The notes beneath the pieces are model-generated. The model worked only from the letters and a program-made list of their open reading frames with translations, was not told the DNA's origin and ran no database searches. Position numbers and translations under genes: made by a program. A stretch of 64,000 nt of DNA from an uncultured Alphaproteobacteria bacterium. Its GTDB lineage: Bacteria > Pseudomonadota > Alphaproteobacteria > RF32 > CAG-239. The DNA lies in the NCBI GenBank assembly GCA_904501925.1, contig CAJGCO010000007.1, positions 1-64,000 of the forward strand, read 5' to 3'. Shown in pieces: positions 22,957-32,575 of the stretch (position 1 is its first letter; each line of letters opens with the position of its first letter).

Positions 22957-24201
22957 TCAAGTTTTTAATGCATAATCAGGCTTCTTTTTATACAAATAAC
23001 AACTAACAGCAATCGCCGGCAAGGCAAGCAACGCACTAACCACAAAAAAACAAGGCCAAGATGTTAATTCCAAAACTCGCCCAGAACTAGAAGCAAAAAT
23101 ATCTCTAGCCAACCCCATTAAAGACGATAATAAAGCATATTGTGTTGCAGTTTGCCCTCTATCACATAACACCGACATAAACGCAATTATTGCTGTTGTA
23201 GCCATACCAGAAACCAAATTTTCCAAAGATACCGCCACAATCAAACTAAAAACATCATGCCCAATATAATATAACCCAATATATAACAGATTAGTAAGCC
23301 CCTGCAAAACAGCCAAAACCACCAATCCTCTTAGTATATTTATTTTGTTAATTATAATCCCACCTAAAATTCCACCAATAATCGTAGCAATCATTCCATA
23401 CAACTTTGAAACATACGCAATCTCAATTTTACTAAAACCCAAATCATCATAAAAAGGATACGCCAATGGTCCAAAATATGAATCACTTAACCTATAAAAA
23501 AACACCAATAATAATGCACTCAACCAATATTGCTTTTTCACAAATTTACTAAATGGTTCAACAACAGCACTCTTAAAAACATTTCCTCCCATTTCTTTAA
23601 CCTCAATTTTAGGCTCATCAGCCACACAAACTGCAATAATTCCCAAAATCAAAATCAATGAAATTAAAAAATAAACACTTCCCCAAGATAAAACCGATGC
23701 AAGCCCAATCGCTCCAGCGCTAGAAATCACCAATCCCAAACGATATCCCAAAACATAAACACTAGCCCCATTTACTTCATCTCTTGTATTTTCATCAAAA
23801 ATTTCCACCCTAAAGGCATCTAAAACAATATCCAATGTTGCAGAAAACAAGCTAATCATAATCGCAAAAATTGCCATATACATCAAACCACTACTTGGCT
23901 CAAAAAACGATATTCCCATAATCGAACACATCAACCCAACTAGTGCAAAAATTGCCCAACTTTTTCTCTTTCCAATTTTATGAATAAACGGCAAATTAAA
24001 CTTCTCAACCACTGGCGCCCAAACCCACTTAAAAGAATACGGCAACCTAATCAAAGAAAAAGCCCCTATTGTTCTATAGGCCACCCCATAATCCTTAAGC
24101 CATAAAGAAAGCGTACCAAAAACCAACGCCAAAGGCAAACCACTAGCCAAACCAAACGCTAGTGTAATTAACATTTTTTTAGATAAAAGCTTACTCTTCA
24201 T
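22957..24201 (-). CDS. ampG: AmpG-like muropeptide permease (MFS)
   Basis: 414 residues with about 12 to 14 hydrophobic helices. AmpG brings GlcNAc-anhydroMurNAc peptides released from the wall back into the cytoplasm for recycling. Diagnostic start: LITLAFGLASGLPLALVFGT, SLWLKDYGVAYRTIGAFSLI, RLPYSFKWVWAPVVEKFNLP; later DIVLDAFRVEIF, DEVNGASVYVLGYRLGL and a TTAIIAFMSVLCDRGQTATQ-like block near residue 340. It overlaps the GtrB-like gene upstream by 11 bases, so the two are co-transcribed. murJ, read the other way, lies 1.1 kb further on, making this a wall-linked neighbourhood. Confidence 0.88.
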   Translation of the reverse strand: MKSKLLSKKMLITLAFGLASGLPLALVFGTLSLWLKDYGVAYRTIGAFSLIRLPYSFKWVWAPVVEKFNLPFIHKIGKRKSWAIFALVGLMCSIMGISFFEPSSGLMYMAIFAIMISLFSATLDIVLDAFRVEIFDENTRDEVNGASVYVLGYRLGLVISSAGAIGLASVLSWGSVYFLISLILILGIIAVCVADEPKIEVKEMGGNVFKSAVVEPFSKFVKKQYWLSALLLVFFYRLSDSYFGPLAYPFYDDLGFSKIEIAYVSKLYGMIATIIGGILGGIIINKINILRGLVVLAVLQGLTNLLYIGLYYIGHDVFSLIVAVSLENLVSGMATTAIIAFMSVLCDRGQTATQYALLSSLMGLARDIFASSSGRVLELTSWPCFFVVSALLALPAIAVSCYLYKKKPDYALKT

Positions 24202-25162
24202 CTCTAAAATTTACCTTATTTTCAACAATATAAATAGGTCTATTTTTTACTTCCAAAAAGATTCTTCCAACGTATTCCCCAATAATTCCAAGAATAACCA
24301 TCTGGATTCCTCCAAGCAACAAAATAAACACCAACAAAGATGCATATCCCGGAACATCAATTCCTTTAATTATTGTCCTTAAAATAATGTAAAATGCATA
24401 AAACATTCCACTTAAAGAAAGCAATCCCCCCAAATATGTCCAAACTCTTAAAGGAAATGTTGTAGAAGCGGTTATTCCATCAAGCGCAAAGTTCCATAAC
24501 TTCCAATAATTCCATTTACTAACACCAGCACTTCGTTTTTCCCTAATATATTTTATTCCAACAGACTTAAAGCCCGTCCAGCCAAAAATACCTTTCATAA
24601 ATATATTTTTTTCATTCAAGCTTAAAATCGCATTTATAACTTTTCTATCAATCAGTCTATAATCACCTGCATTATAAGGAATTGGCGATTTTGTTAAAAG
24701 GTTATAGATCTTATAAAACATCTTAGCAGTAAGTCTTTTTAATAGTGTATCGCTCTTTCTATCAATACGAATTCCATACACCATATCATATCCCTCATTC
24801 CATTTTTCAATAAATTCAGAAATAAGATGTGGAGGATCTTGCAAATCAACATCTATTGGAATAGCGCACTTACCATTACAATACTTAAATCCTGCCATCA
24901 TTCCATATTCTTTACCAAAATTACGAGAAAATTTTATAATTTTTACTTTTGTATCTTTTTTTGCAAATTCACATAATTTTTCATATGTTCCATCAATAGA
25001 ACCATCATCAATACAAATAATTTCAAACGAATACTTAAGATTATTATTTATAACCTCATTAATTTTCTCAAAAAACAACCCTAAGCTTTCTTCTTCATTG
25101 TACATAGAAACAATAATAGATACATCAACACTATCATCATTTATTTTCAAAACTTTTCCCAT
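24191..25162 (-). CDS. GtrB-like polyprenyl-phosphate glycosyltransferase (GT2)
   Basis: 323 residues. The GT2 domain (VDVSIIVSMYNEEESLGLFF, IICIDDGSIDGT, FSRNFGKEYGMMAGFKYCNG, VDLQDPP) is followed by two C-terminal membrane helices (about 230-255 and 265-290) and the ending IIGEYVGRIFLEVKNRPIYI. This is the DPM1/GtrB/YfdH arrangement: sugar from a nucleotide donor is placed on undecaprenyl phosphate for later use outside the inner membrane. A second member of this type is at 36571. No GtrII or GtrA gene lies beside this copy. AGAGGA precedes the ATG. Confidence 0.87.
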   Translation of the reverse strand: MGKVLKINDDSVDVSIIVSMYNEEESLGLFFEKINEVINNNLKYSFEIICIDDGSIDGTYEKLCEFAKKDTKVKIIKFSRNFGKEYGMMAGFKYCNGKCAIPIDVDLQDPPHLISEFIEKWNEGYDMVYGIRIDRKSDTLLKRLTAKMFYKIYNLLTKSPIPYNAGDYRLIDRKVINAILSLNEKNIFMKGIFGWTGFKSVGIKYIREKRSAGVSKWNYWKLWNFALDGITASTTFPLRVWTYLGGLLSLSGMFYAFYIILRTIIKGIDVPGYASLLVFILLLGGIQMVILGIIGEYVGRIFLEVKNRPIYIVENKVNFRDEE

Positions 25163-25291
25163 GGTTCCTCTCTTTTACTTTAGAATAATAACAAAGTATA
25201 TTTTTTTTATAATAAAATAAAATTTATTTGCCCTTTATTAACAGATTTAAACATATCATACAAAAAAACTAATTTTTTATAGGAACAAATA

Positions 25292-26866
25292 ATGTCATTT
25301 ATAAAATCAATAGCCACTTTTGGTGGATTTACAATGGTAAGTCGAGTAACCGGCTTTTTAAGAGATATGCTAATTGCCAACTTCCTAGGCGCAGGCAACG
25401 TTTCTGATGCCTTTTTAGTATCATTTAAGCTCCCCAACCTATTTAGAAGCTTATTCGCCGAAGGTGCTTTTAGCTCTGCATTTGTTCCTCTTTTTTCATC
25501 ACAATTAGTAAGCTCGGGCAAACAAAAATCCATAGAATTCGCCTCTCGTGCCATATCATTACTTTGCTGTATTTTGCTTGTTTTCGTTATTATATTCGAA
25601 CTAGGCATGCCCTACGTTGTCAGATTCTTAGCCCCCGGCTTTGCTTCCGATGCATCAAAAATGCTCCTAACAACTGAGCTTTGTCGCATAACATTCCCTT
25701 TTTTATTATTTATCTCAATAGTATCTTTCCAAGCAGGAATTCTAAACTCATTAGATAAATTTGCAGCCCCTGCTGCCACCCCAATCATTCTAAACTTAGG
25801 CATCATAACCTCTGGTATTTTATCTATTATGTTTTTAGATATGCCAGTTTATGGTCTTTCTTGGGGTATCACAATCTCAGGTTTAATTGAAATCATCTGG
25901 TTAAAATACTTCTTAAACAAAGAAGATGTAAAAATCACCCCCAAATTATCACTCATAAGCATCACCAAAGACCCAGAAATTCGTACCCTATTTAAGCGCA
26001 TAGCCCCAGGAATTGTTGGTGCAGGAATTTATCAAATAAACATGGTCGTAGATACAATTTTAGTATCTTTAGTTTCAAGTGGTGCCGTATCATGGTTATA
26101 TTACGCCAATAGATTACAACAACTCCCCCTTGGTGTTATAGGTGCAGCCATAAGTGTTGCCTTACTCCCTCTTTTATCCAAAAAACTAAAAGCTGGCGAA
26201 CTACAAGAAGCCTCACAAACTCAAGACAAAGCCGTAATTTATGGTCTTTTAATGTCATTACCTGCAACAGTAATATTTATATGCCTTTCAGATTCTCTTA
26301 TCCAATTACTTTTTGAGCATGGTAAATTTAATTCATCAGACACAACAGCCACCTCCCTTGCACTTAAAGCTTATGCAGTTGGTCTACCATGTTATGTAAT
26401 GGTAAAAGCCTTAATGCCAAACTTTTTTGCAAGAGGCGATACAAAAACCCCCGTTAAATATAGTTTTGTAGTGTTTTTAACAAACCTTGGATTAAACCTA
26501 ATTTTAATGAAACCATTTGGTCATATTGGTATTGCAATAGCCACATCATTATCTGCTTTTGTCTCTTTATACCAATACATTCATGGCTTAAAAAAACTAG
26601 GTTTTTGGAGTATTTCAACAGAACTAAAATCAACCATAAAAAACATCTTTTTATGTACTCTTATTTTAGCAATCACCCTATATATAACAAACCTTATCAT
26701 AAATATATACATCCCATCAACATCTATTGTTGCCTTAATTATTAAATTATCTCTAATTGGCATAATAGGACTTGCAACTTTTTTGATTTCAGCTAAAATA
26801 ACAAAAGTCTTAGATATAACACAAATTATAAATACTTTTATCAAACGGAGAAAAAATAGATGCTAA
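25292..26866 (+). CDS. murJ: Lipid II flippase MurJ (MviN)
   Basis: 524 residues, about 14 membrane helices. MurJ flips lipid II across the inner membrane for peptidoglycan synthesis. The N-terminus SFIKSIATFGGFTMVSRVTG, FLRDMLIANFLGAGNVSDAF and FKLPNLFRSLFAEGAFSSAF are signature segments, including the Arg residues of the central cavity. LPLGVIGAAISVALLPLLSK and a conserved FFARGDTKTPVK also match. AGGAAC lies upstream of the ATG. It heads a run of six genes in the same direction, overlapping the next by 7 bases. Confidence 0.95.
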   Translation: MSFIKSIATFGGFTMVSRVTGFLRDMLIANFLGAGNVSDAFLVSFKLPNLFRSLFAEGAFSSAFVPLFSSQLVSSGKQKSIEFASRAISLLCCILLVFVIIFELGMPYVVRFLAPGFASDASKMLLTTELCRITFPFLLFISIVSFQAGILNSLDKFAAPAATPIILNLGIITSGILSIMFLDMPVYGLSWGITISGLIEIIWLKYFLNKEDVKITPKLSLISITKDPEIRTLFKRIAPGIVGAGIYQINMVVDTILVSLVSSGAVSWLYYANRLQQLPLGVIGAAISVALLPLLSKKLKAGELQEASQTQDKAVIYGLLMSLPATVIFICLSDSLIQLLFEHGKFNSSDTTATSLALKAYAVGLPCYVMVKALMPNFFARGDTKTPVKYSFVVFLTNLGLNLILMKPFGHIGIAIATSLSAFVSLYQYIHGLKKLGFWSISTELKSTIKNIFLCTLILAITLYITNLIINIYIPSTSIVALIIKLSLIGIIGLATFLISAKITKVLDITQIINTFIKRRKNRC

Positions 26867-27915
26867 AAAACCTATTAAACAAATTAAAAATCTTGCTAAA
26901 ACGCTTATTAGGTAAAAGTGTTTATGTTTGCACATACTCAAAAGATTTCATAAAAAAATCTTTCAAAAATAAAAACAAAGCCCCCAAAAACAACAAACTG
27001 TTCTCTTTGGTTACCAACATTTTCAAAAAAAGAAAATTTGGCTTTATAGCTGTTTTTAGCATAATTTTTATATACTACGGCCTAGGAATTATAATCAGTT
27101 CAAAAATAAACACAAATTTAGAATATAAATTAAGCGCCCCAAATAACACCAGATACACAACTAATGCCTTAATTTATACTCTAAAAACTCAAGTTGATGA
27201 TACTCAATGGACACCAGCTCTTCCAATCATCTTCCCTGCATATTTTTTAGATAATTTACCAAATTTCCAAATCGGAACCAAAGATGCCATAAAACATTTA
27301 GTAAAAAAAATGTCTGCATACTATATTGATAGTGAATTAAAAAAAGCTGGTGAATTATTAAATTACGCTCCAAACATTTGGTTATTTTCCAAAACAAATG
27401 ACGACACCATTGCTCCTGGCTCTGCCAAACAATATCGCAAAGCCCTCGCTTTATTAAACTCATTTTCAACCAAACAAAGCGCCCTCTACCCACTAGACAT
27501 CAAAGAACTAAAATACTTTTTAAATAGTCTGGATAGTTTACTAGATAACAACATCCAAAAACTAGATAAACATATCCGTGAACACTCAACCGATTTAATA
27601 AATCATAGAACAGACGATGTTTTCTACTACACCCAAGGAAACGCATACGTAATTTATTACACAATCAAAGGTCTAACTAAAGACTACCAAGATCAAATTG
27701 TTGAAGCAGAACTCTATGATGATATAACAACCATCTTAAAAAACTTAGAAACTGCTATAAATTTCAATCCAATATCCATAAAAAACGCATCCCCTGAAGA
27801 TGTTTATTTAGCTAATCACTTAATTTATTTAGCATATTTCTTATCACAAGCTCAAAATAAATTAAAAAGCGTCTCTTACAATATTGAGCTAAAAACAAGG
27901 GAACTTATTAAATGA
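26860..27915 (+). CDS. DUF2333-like membrane-anchored protein
   Basis: 351 residues: a basic cytoplasmic N-terminus, one membrane helix (FGFIAVFSIIFIYYGLGIII, about 64-83), and a large helical domain outside. Within it, TQWTPALPIIFPAYFLDNLP, NFQIGTKDAI and KAGELLNYAPNIW match what I recall of DUF2333, an alphaproteobacterial and gammaproteobacterial family of unknown function. It overlaps murJ by 7 bases and the Nfu gene by 4. The murJ link hints at envelope work, but no role is known. Confidence 0.7.
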   Translation: MLKNLLNKLKILLKRLLGKSVYVCTYSKDFIKKSFKNKNKAPKNNKLFSLVTNIFKKRKFGFIAVFSIIFIYYGLGIIISSKINTNLEYKLSAPNNTRYTTNALIYTLKTQVDDTQWTPALPIIFPAYFLDNLPNFQIGTKDAIKHLVKKMSAYYIDSELKKAGELLNYAPNIWLFSKTNDDTIAPGSAKQYRKALALLNSFSTKQSALYPLDIKELKYFLNSLDSLLDNNIQKLDKHIREHSTDLINHRTDDVFYYTQGNAYVIYYTIKGLTKDYQDQIVEAELYDDITTILKNLETAINFNPISIKNASPEDVYLANHLIYLAYFLSQAQNKLKSVSYNIELKTRELIK

Positions 27916-28418
27916 TAATAGAACACAAATCTTTAAGCCCAAGTAGCTGTATATTATATTTTTCCAATCCATTTTCTTTTCATGGAACTTTTTATAGTTC
28001 AGACAAAGAAAACCTCCCACTTCCTCTAAAAAATATAATTGAAACATCTCTTGTTAAAGATTTTCTTCTAACATCAGATTTTATATATATTTTAGCAAAC
28101 TCTCCTCAAGACTTAGAGCCCCTAAAAGCCATAACCCTTGCAGAATTTGATGATTTTGATAATATAAGAACCCCTCATATTGCACCTTTAAGCAATTTAA
28201 ATAACAAAATAAACCTAATATTGAGTTTAATCATCGCCCCCCACTTACAAAGAGACGGAGGCAACATCGAACTAACCTCAATAAATGACAACACCATAAC
28301 TGTTCGTTTTCTTGGCAAATGCCATGGTTGCCCATATGCTATGCGCACCCTAAAAGAACACGTAGAAAAAAACATAACACGCTACCTTCCACACATAAAA
28401 GAGGTAAAACTTGCATGA
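27912..28418 (+). CDS. Nfu/NifU-type iron-sulfur carrier protein
   Basis: 168 residues, two domains. The N-terminal ~80 residues follow the Nfu_N plan (FSNPFSFHGTF...LPLKNIIETSLVKDFLLTSDFIYILAN). The C-terminal NifU domain has APHLQRDGGNIELTSINDNT, FLGKCHGCPYAMRTL with the CxxC that binds a bridging [4Fe-4S] cluster, and KEHVEKNI. Nfu proteins hand clusters to target enzymes. The N-terminal PNPxxLKF motif is degenerate. It is coupled by 4-base overlaps on both sides. Confidence 0.85.
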   Translation: MIIEHKSLSPSSCILYFSNPFSFHGTFYSSDKENLPLPLKNIIETSLVKDFLLTSDFIYILANSPQDLEPLKAITLAEFDDFDNIRTPHIAPLSNLNNKINLILSLIIAPHLQRDGGNIELTSINDNTITVRFLGKCHGCPYAMRTLKEHVEKNITRYLPHIKEVKLA

Positions 28419-29308
28419 TAAAACGCTTAACATTAGTGCTTTTAATATTTTTTAGTTTTATTATTTCAGCTCACGCTAAAATAAACATCACAACTTTCAA
28501 TGGCATAACTTATGTAGAAAACGCAACAGTTCAAGAGCTTGAAGAACTTTATAAAAAACACAAATACCAACGTTTCCACGCTCTAGATGATAACGCTTAT
28601 CCAGCAATTTTTCTAAAAACTCTACCTTCAGATTTCGGTGATATAAAATCACAAAAATATCGTAACGAATTATTTATCCGAATTCTAACACCTCTTGCTC
28701 TAAAAATAAATCAAGAGCTTCAAAACGAACGCAACCAACTCTTGCAAATAGAAAAATCATTTAATAAAAACCAAACTCTAAACGAATTTGAAGCCAAACG
28801 CTTAGATGAGCTTGCAAAAAAATACGATTTTTTCACAAGAGACGAAAAATTAGATAGATACAAAAAACAAATTTCCAACCTAAAATCACGCATAAACATT
28901 ATCCCCCCATCAATATTCATAGCCGCCGCCGCCATGGAAAGTAATTGGGGTTTCTCTCGCGTAGCCTTAAAAGCAAATTCTTTATATAAAGAAAAAGTAT
29001 GGTTCACCAATGAAGGTCTCGAACCCCTAGAAAACGCCAACGACGGCTATCGCTTTAGAATATTTAATAGCCTAATAGATAGCATGCGTAGTTTCGCCTT
29101 AAAATTTAATTCCGATATCAATTACCAACCCGTATGGTTTGCCCGTGAAGCCAAAGCCTCTACCAAAGATCCTCTTCTTGGCGAAAGCATGGCCTACACA
29201 TTAGCCAACTCTTCACACCTACCAAACTTTGCCGGTATCTTAACCTATACAACAGCTTTCTATGATTTATATAGTTTAGACTTAGGACACCTAAAAATAG
29301 GAGAATAA
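28415..29308 (+). CDS. Bax-like glucosaminidase-domain protein, exported
   Basis: 297 residues from the ATG at 28415, which overlaps the Nfu stop by 4 bases and opens with a signal peptide (IKRLTLVLLIFFSFIISAHA). An earlier frame start lies inside the Nfu gene and was rejected. The C-terminal half is a Bax/FlgJ-type glucosaminidase domain: PPSIFIAAAAMESNWGFSR holds the catalytic glutamate, then ALKANSLY, FNSLIDSMRSFALKFN and LPNFAGILTYT. Such enzymes cut GlcNAc-MurNAc bonds in peptidoglycan in the periplasm. Fits with the nearby murJ. Confidence 0.85.
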   Translation: MIKRLTLVLLIFFSFIISAHAKINITTFNGITYVENATVQELEELYKKHKYQRFHALDDNAYPAIFLKTLPSDFGDIKSQKYRNELFIRILTPLALKINQELQNERNQLLQIEKSFNKNQTLNEFEAKRLDELAKKYDFFTRDEKLDRYKKQISNLKSRINIIPPSIFIAAAAMESNWGFSRVALKANSLYKEKVWFTNEGLEPLENANDGYRFRIFNSLIDSMRSFALKFNSDINYQPVWFAREAKASTKDPLLGESMAYTLANSSHLPNFAGILTYTTAFYDLYSLDLGHLKIGE

Positions 29309-29310
29309 AA

Positions 29311-29988
29311 ATGTCATTAAATATAATCCCCGTATTATGCGACGAAAAAAATATGAAAAACTACGCATATATCCTCCATTCCCCTATCACCTCAACCACC
29401 ATAGTAATAGATGCAGCCGAAGCAAACCCCATATTAAACAAATTAAACGAACTAAATCTAAAACCTTCACACATACTCAGCACTCATCACCACTTTGATC
29501 ATGTTGAAGGTAACTCCGTCTTAAAAGAAAAATACAATTTACAAATAATAGCACCTGCAGATGAGTTCGATAAAGTTCCTTTAGCAGATATCAAAGCAAA
29601 AAATAACACCCCCATCACCATAAATGATATTCAAATAACCCCTATCCATTCTCCAGGGCACACCCTCGGACATATGATATATTACATAAAAGAAGAAAAC
29701 GCCTTATTTACCGGTGATGTCTTGTTTAACCTATGCGTTGGTGGCTTATTTGAAGGCACCCCCTCACAAATGTATTCATCTTTAGCAAACATAAAAACCT
29801 TACCTAAACAAACCATAATATATCCAGGACACGAATACACAAGAGCCTGCCTAACCAAAGACTTACTAAACAACCCAAATTTTGCTACATACCTAAAAAA
29901 AATGCTTTCTCGTGAACAAGGCACCTACATTTTTTCAACTCTAGAAGAAGAGTTAGATTACAACCCATACCTTCAATCTCAACAATAG
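29311..29988 (+). CDS. gloB: Hydroxyacylglutathione hydrolase (glyoxalase II)
   Basis: 225 residues, metallo-beta-lactamase fold. Metal ligands: THHHFDH (58-64), the histidine in SPGHTLGH, the aspartate in ALFTGDVLF, and the histidine in YPGHEYT. CVGGLFEGTPSQMYSSL is the glyoxalase-II segment. The enzyme splits S-lactoylglutathione to glutathione and D-lactate in the cytoplasm. At 225 residues it is slightly shorter than the usual ~250. ATAGGAG is the ribosome-binding site, and only 2 bp separate it from the Bax-like gene. Confidence 0.88.
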   Translation: MSLNIIPVLCDEKNMKNYAYILHSPITSTTIVIDAAEANPILNKLNELNLKPSHILSTHHHFDHVEGNSVLKEKYNLQIIAPADEFDKVPLADIKAKNNTPITINDIQITPIHSPGHTLGHMIYYIKEENALFTGDVLFNLCVGGLFEGTPSQMYSSLANIKTLPKQTIIYPGHEYTRACLTKDLLNNPNFATYLKKMLSREQGTYIFSTLEEELDYNPYLQSQQ

Positions 29989-30006
29989 ATTTAAAAGGAT
30001 ACAATC

Positions 30007-31641
30007 ATGTTTCTTAGCCTAAATAAAAAATTCTTTTTCACAATCATAGCCTCAATGCTATTTTGTGCCACCATCTTTTTATTTTTATTTGATATAATTG
30101 TTGGAAAACAAATCAAAAGAACCCACTCAGATATCATCACCAGAAACCAATATGTAATTAACCTTTTAAATGAAAACATCGCCTTAAGTAAACAACTAAG
30201 CCAATACCAGCCCACCTCAAAAACAACCTCAATCAACAAAAAACAAGAAGAACTTTCAAGAGAACGCAAACTACACGAAGAACTAACCAAAACATACGAT
30301 CAAAACTATTCAACTCTAACCGAAAGTCTTCGCATAATCAGTATCGGTGCAACATTAACAATCCTCTCCTTAATCATTTTGTGGTTACTATTAAGATATT
30401 GGGTAATAACCCCTATTGATAAACTCTCCGATTTATCTATTGAAATTGCAAACGGCAATTTTAACAAACGATTTAATCTAAAAAAAACCAGATTCCCCGA
30501 TGAATTTAACACTTTGATGAAAACCTTTAATTTCATGTTAGATAACATTGAACATAACATCTCAGCCATCAAAGAAAAAGAAATCTTCCTACAAAACTTA
30601 ATCGATGCCATCCCCGATGCCATTCGTGTTATAGACGAAGACTTCAACATCATCCTTTCCAATAAAGCATATAAAGAATACACCAAAAAGAAAATATTAT
30701 GCGCTTCAACAACCTGTTATCAAGCATACGATAAAAATGCCACTGCTCCCTGCAACACAAATACTAAAATTTGCCCACTTGTTGAACTACGCAAAAAAGC
30801 CTCAAACATAAAACTAATTCATACCATAAACAACAAACCTCTTTCTATAAGTAGCGCACGCATTAACTTTAATAATAACTACTCAATCATTGAATCAATT
30901 CGTGACTTAAGTGAAAGAATCACCTATTCTCACCAACAAAAAATTTCATCTCTTGGCTTTTTAACCTCCTCTTTAGCCCACGAAATCAAAAACAATCTTG
31001 GCGCAATAAACCTAATCTTAGATGGCCTACTTGAAAAATATTACAAATCAGATGATGACACATCCGAAACAAAACGTTACCTCTCTTTAATTTCCAATCA
31101 AATCAAAGAATGTATCAAAGTTCCAGAACGCTTATTAAAGCTTTCTAGCACCAACGATAGTAACAATGAAAACATATCCATCTCCACTTCCATCAACGAT
31201 ATGTTATCGCTCCTTGATTATGAAATTAAAAGCAAAGGAATAAACATCATCAAAAACTATTCCAACACCAAAGAAACAATAACAGGCAACGAAACAGACT
31301 TCAAAATGGTTATTTTAAACCTCCTTCAAAATGCCATAAATGCCACCCCAACTGCCGGCACCATTGAAATTAAAACCAACACCAACAAAGAAGAACTTTT
31401 AATTTCCATAAAAGATAACGGCTGTGGTATTGATGAAACATCTTTAATGCATATTTTTGAACCATTTTACACCACCTCCCCAAATAAAAACACCAAAGGA
31501 ACAGGGTTAGGTCTTGCAATCGTAAAAGATTTGCTCACAAAATTTGATGCAAACATAGATGTTTCAAGCATTCTAAACCATGGCTCAACCTTCACAATTA
31601 CGATTCCACGACAAAAAAAGCAAAAAATGCTTGTAAAATAA
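30007..31641 (+). CDS. Membrane sensor histidine kinase with PAS domain
   Basis: 544 residues: N-terminal helix (11-35), a short coiled periplasmic segment of only ~75 residues, a second helix (~112-132), HAMP (LSDLSIEIANGNFNKRF), PAS (~195-300), DHp (LTSSLAHEIKNNLGAINLIL, His phosphorylation site) and HATPase_c (NLLQNAINATPTAG, IKDNGCGIDE, KGTGLGLAIVKDLL). The PAS carries a cysteine set (TTCYQAYDKN, APCNTNTKICPLVEL) of the kind seen in redox- or metal-sensing PAS domains. No response-regulator gene is nearby, so it is an orphan kinase at the end of the murJ run. Confidence 0.92.
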   Translation: MFLSLNKKFFFTIIASMLFCATIFLFLFDIIVGKQIKRTHSDIITRNQYVINLLNENIALSKQLSQYQPTSKTTSINKKQEELSRERKLHEELTKTYDQNYSTLTESLRIISIGATLTILSLIILWLLLRYWVITPIDKLSDLSIEIANGNFNKRFNLKKTRFPDEFNTLMKTFNFMLDNIEHNISAIKEKEIFLQNLIDAIPDAIRVIDEDFNIILSNKAYKEYTKKKILCASTTCYQAYDKNATAPCNTNTKICPLVELRKKASNIKLIHTINNKPLSISSARINFNNNYSIIESIRDLSERITYSHQQKISSLGFLTSSLAHEIKNNLGAINLILDGLLEKYYKSDDDTSETKRYLSLISNQIKECIKVPERLLKLSSTNDSNNENISISTSINDMLSLLDYEIKSKGINIIKNYSNTKETITGNETDFKMVILNLLQNAINATPTAGTIEIKTNTNKEELLISIKDNGCGIDETSLMHIFEPFYTTSPNKNTKGTGLGLAIVKDLLTKFDANIDVSSILNHGSTFTITIPRQKKQKMLVK

Positions 31642-31689
31642 TATTTTGCAGTATATATAGCAAAAAAAAGAACTTAAAAGGAAACTTTC

Positions 31690-31911
31690 ATGAGCAAAGA
31701 AGAATTACTAGAATTCACTGGCGATGTAATAGAGAAGCTACCAAACGCTATGTTTAGAGTACGTCTTGAAAACGGCGTTGAGATTTTAGCACACACTGCT
31801 GGTAAAATGCGTAAATTTCGCATTCGCGTTATGGTTGGTGACAAAGTAGATATTGAAATGACCCCATATGATTTAACCAAAGGTCGTATCACTTTCCGTC
31901 ATAAAGACTAA
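31690..31911 (+). CDS. infA: Translation initiation factor IF-1
   Basis: 73 residues, normal size, a single OB-fold: EELLEFTGDVIEKLPNAMFR, VRLENGVEILAHTAGKMRKF, RIRVMVGDKVDIEMTPYDLT. IF-1 blocks the ribosomal A site during initiation. It follows the kinase by 48 bp with its own AAAAGG site, and is closed by a strong terminator. Confidence 0.97.
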   Translation: MSKEELLEFTGDVIEKLPNAMFRVRLENGVEILAHTAGKMRKFRIRVMVGDKVDIEMTPYDLTKGRITFRHKD

Positions 31912-31915
31912 ACTT

Positions 31916-31940
31916 AAAAGGGGCTCTCGCCCCTTTTTTT
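31916..31940 (+). terminator. Terminator of infA
   Basis: AAAAGGGGC / GCCCCTTTT with a TCTC loop, followed by further T residues to 31940. It reaches the stop codon of the convergent ParB-like gene. Confidence 0.9.
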
Positions 31941-32487
31941 ATTTTGCCTTAAATCCCTTATTAAACAACCTAAAAATCGTATGCATAATCTTTCCCCAAA
32001 GTCTGCGCTTACCTAACTTCACCTTTAATACATCTATCTCATACTCCCTACCATATTTATATAATAAATAACAACACCTATGTTGCCCATCTACAATCTC
32101 GCCATTATATCCAACTACAACTATTTTTTTACTATCAAAACCATTTTCTTCAATATTTTTAATCAATTCCTTAAATTTAACAATACTAACATCATGCCCC
32201 ATTTTATTTTGGTGAACATCACAATATTCTTCATAATCTTTTACATCACCTTGTAAAAACTTAAAAGGAGAAACATCTTCCAAACTCAAAATTTCTCCCA
32301 TCCATTCTCTTTTAATATCTTTTAATTTCATCTTTGAAACTTCGTATTCATACAATTTACGAAACTTAACTCTTCTATTAAAAAACACTTCATCTAATTC
32401 AAAACGCTCATCCCACAACAACACATCTGATGAGCCTAAAAAAACTTTACGCACACCTTTATAAAATCTTAAAAAGCTATATTTCAT
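31939..32487 (-). CDS. ParB-like nuclease-domain (Srx fold) protein
   Basis: 182 residues, no signal peptide. The C-terminal half has IVVVGYNGEIVDGQHRCCYL (about 118-137), the DGxHR core of the ParB/sulfiredoxin fold, where phosphate of a nucleotide is bound. The N-terminal half is basic and unmatched (VFLGSSDVLLWDERFELDEV). Stand-alone members of this fold occur in polysaccharide clusters and in mobile elements; none of the partition genes (parA, HTH region) are present. It is divergent from the small XRE regulator, across a perfect palindrome. The real activity is unknown. Confidence 0.65.
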   Translation of the reverse strand: MKYSFLRFYKGVRKVFLGSSDVLLWDERFELDEVFFNRRVKFRKLYEYEVSKMKLKDIKREWMGEILSLEDVSPFKFLQGDVKDYEEYCDVHQNKMGHDVSIVKFKELIKNIEENGFDSKKIVVVGYNGEIVDGQHRCCYLLYKYGREYEIDVLKVKLGKRRLWGKIMHTIFRLFNKGFKAK

Positions 32488-32523
32488 TTAGATAGTCCTC
32501 GCTTAATACATAAAATTATTAAG

Positions 32524-32539
32524 CTTAACTATAGTTAAG
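32524..32539. promoter_or_regulatory. Perfect 16-bp palindrome, likely XRE operator
   Basis: CTTAACTATAGTTAAG lies between two divergent genes, 37 bp before each start codon or nearly so (32487 minus, 32576 plus). A TATAAAAT block at 32556-32563 may be the -10 for the plus gene, which would put the palindrome on its -35 region. Such symmetry at a divergent promoter next to an XRE gene is typical of self-regulation. Confidence 0.6.
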
Positions 32540-32575
32540 TAATAACATTTGTCAATATAAAATAATATAGCCATT

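Noticed and set aside
28319..28415. Longer start for the Bax-like protein within the Nfu gene
   Set aside because: It would hide the signal peptide; the ATGA overlap at 28415 gives a proper exported protein.
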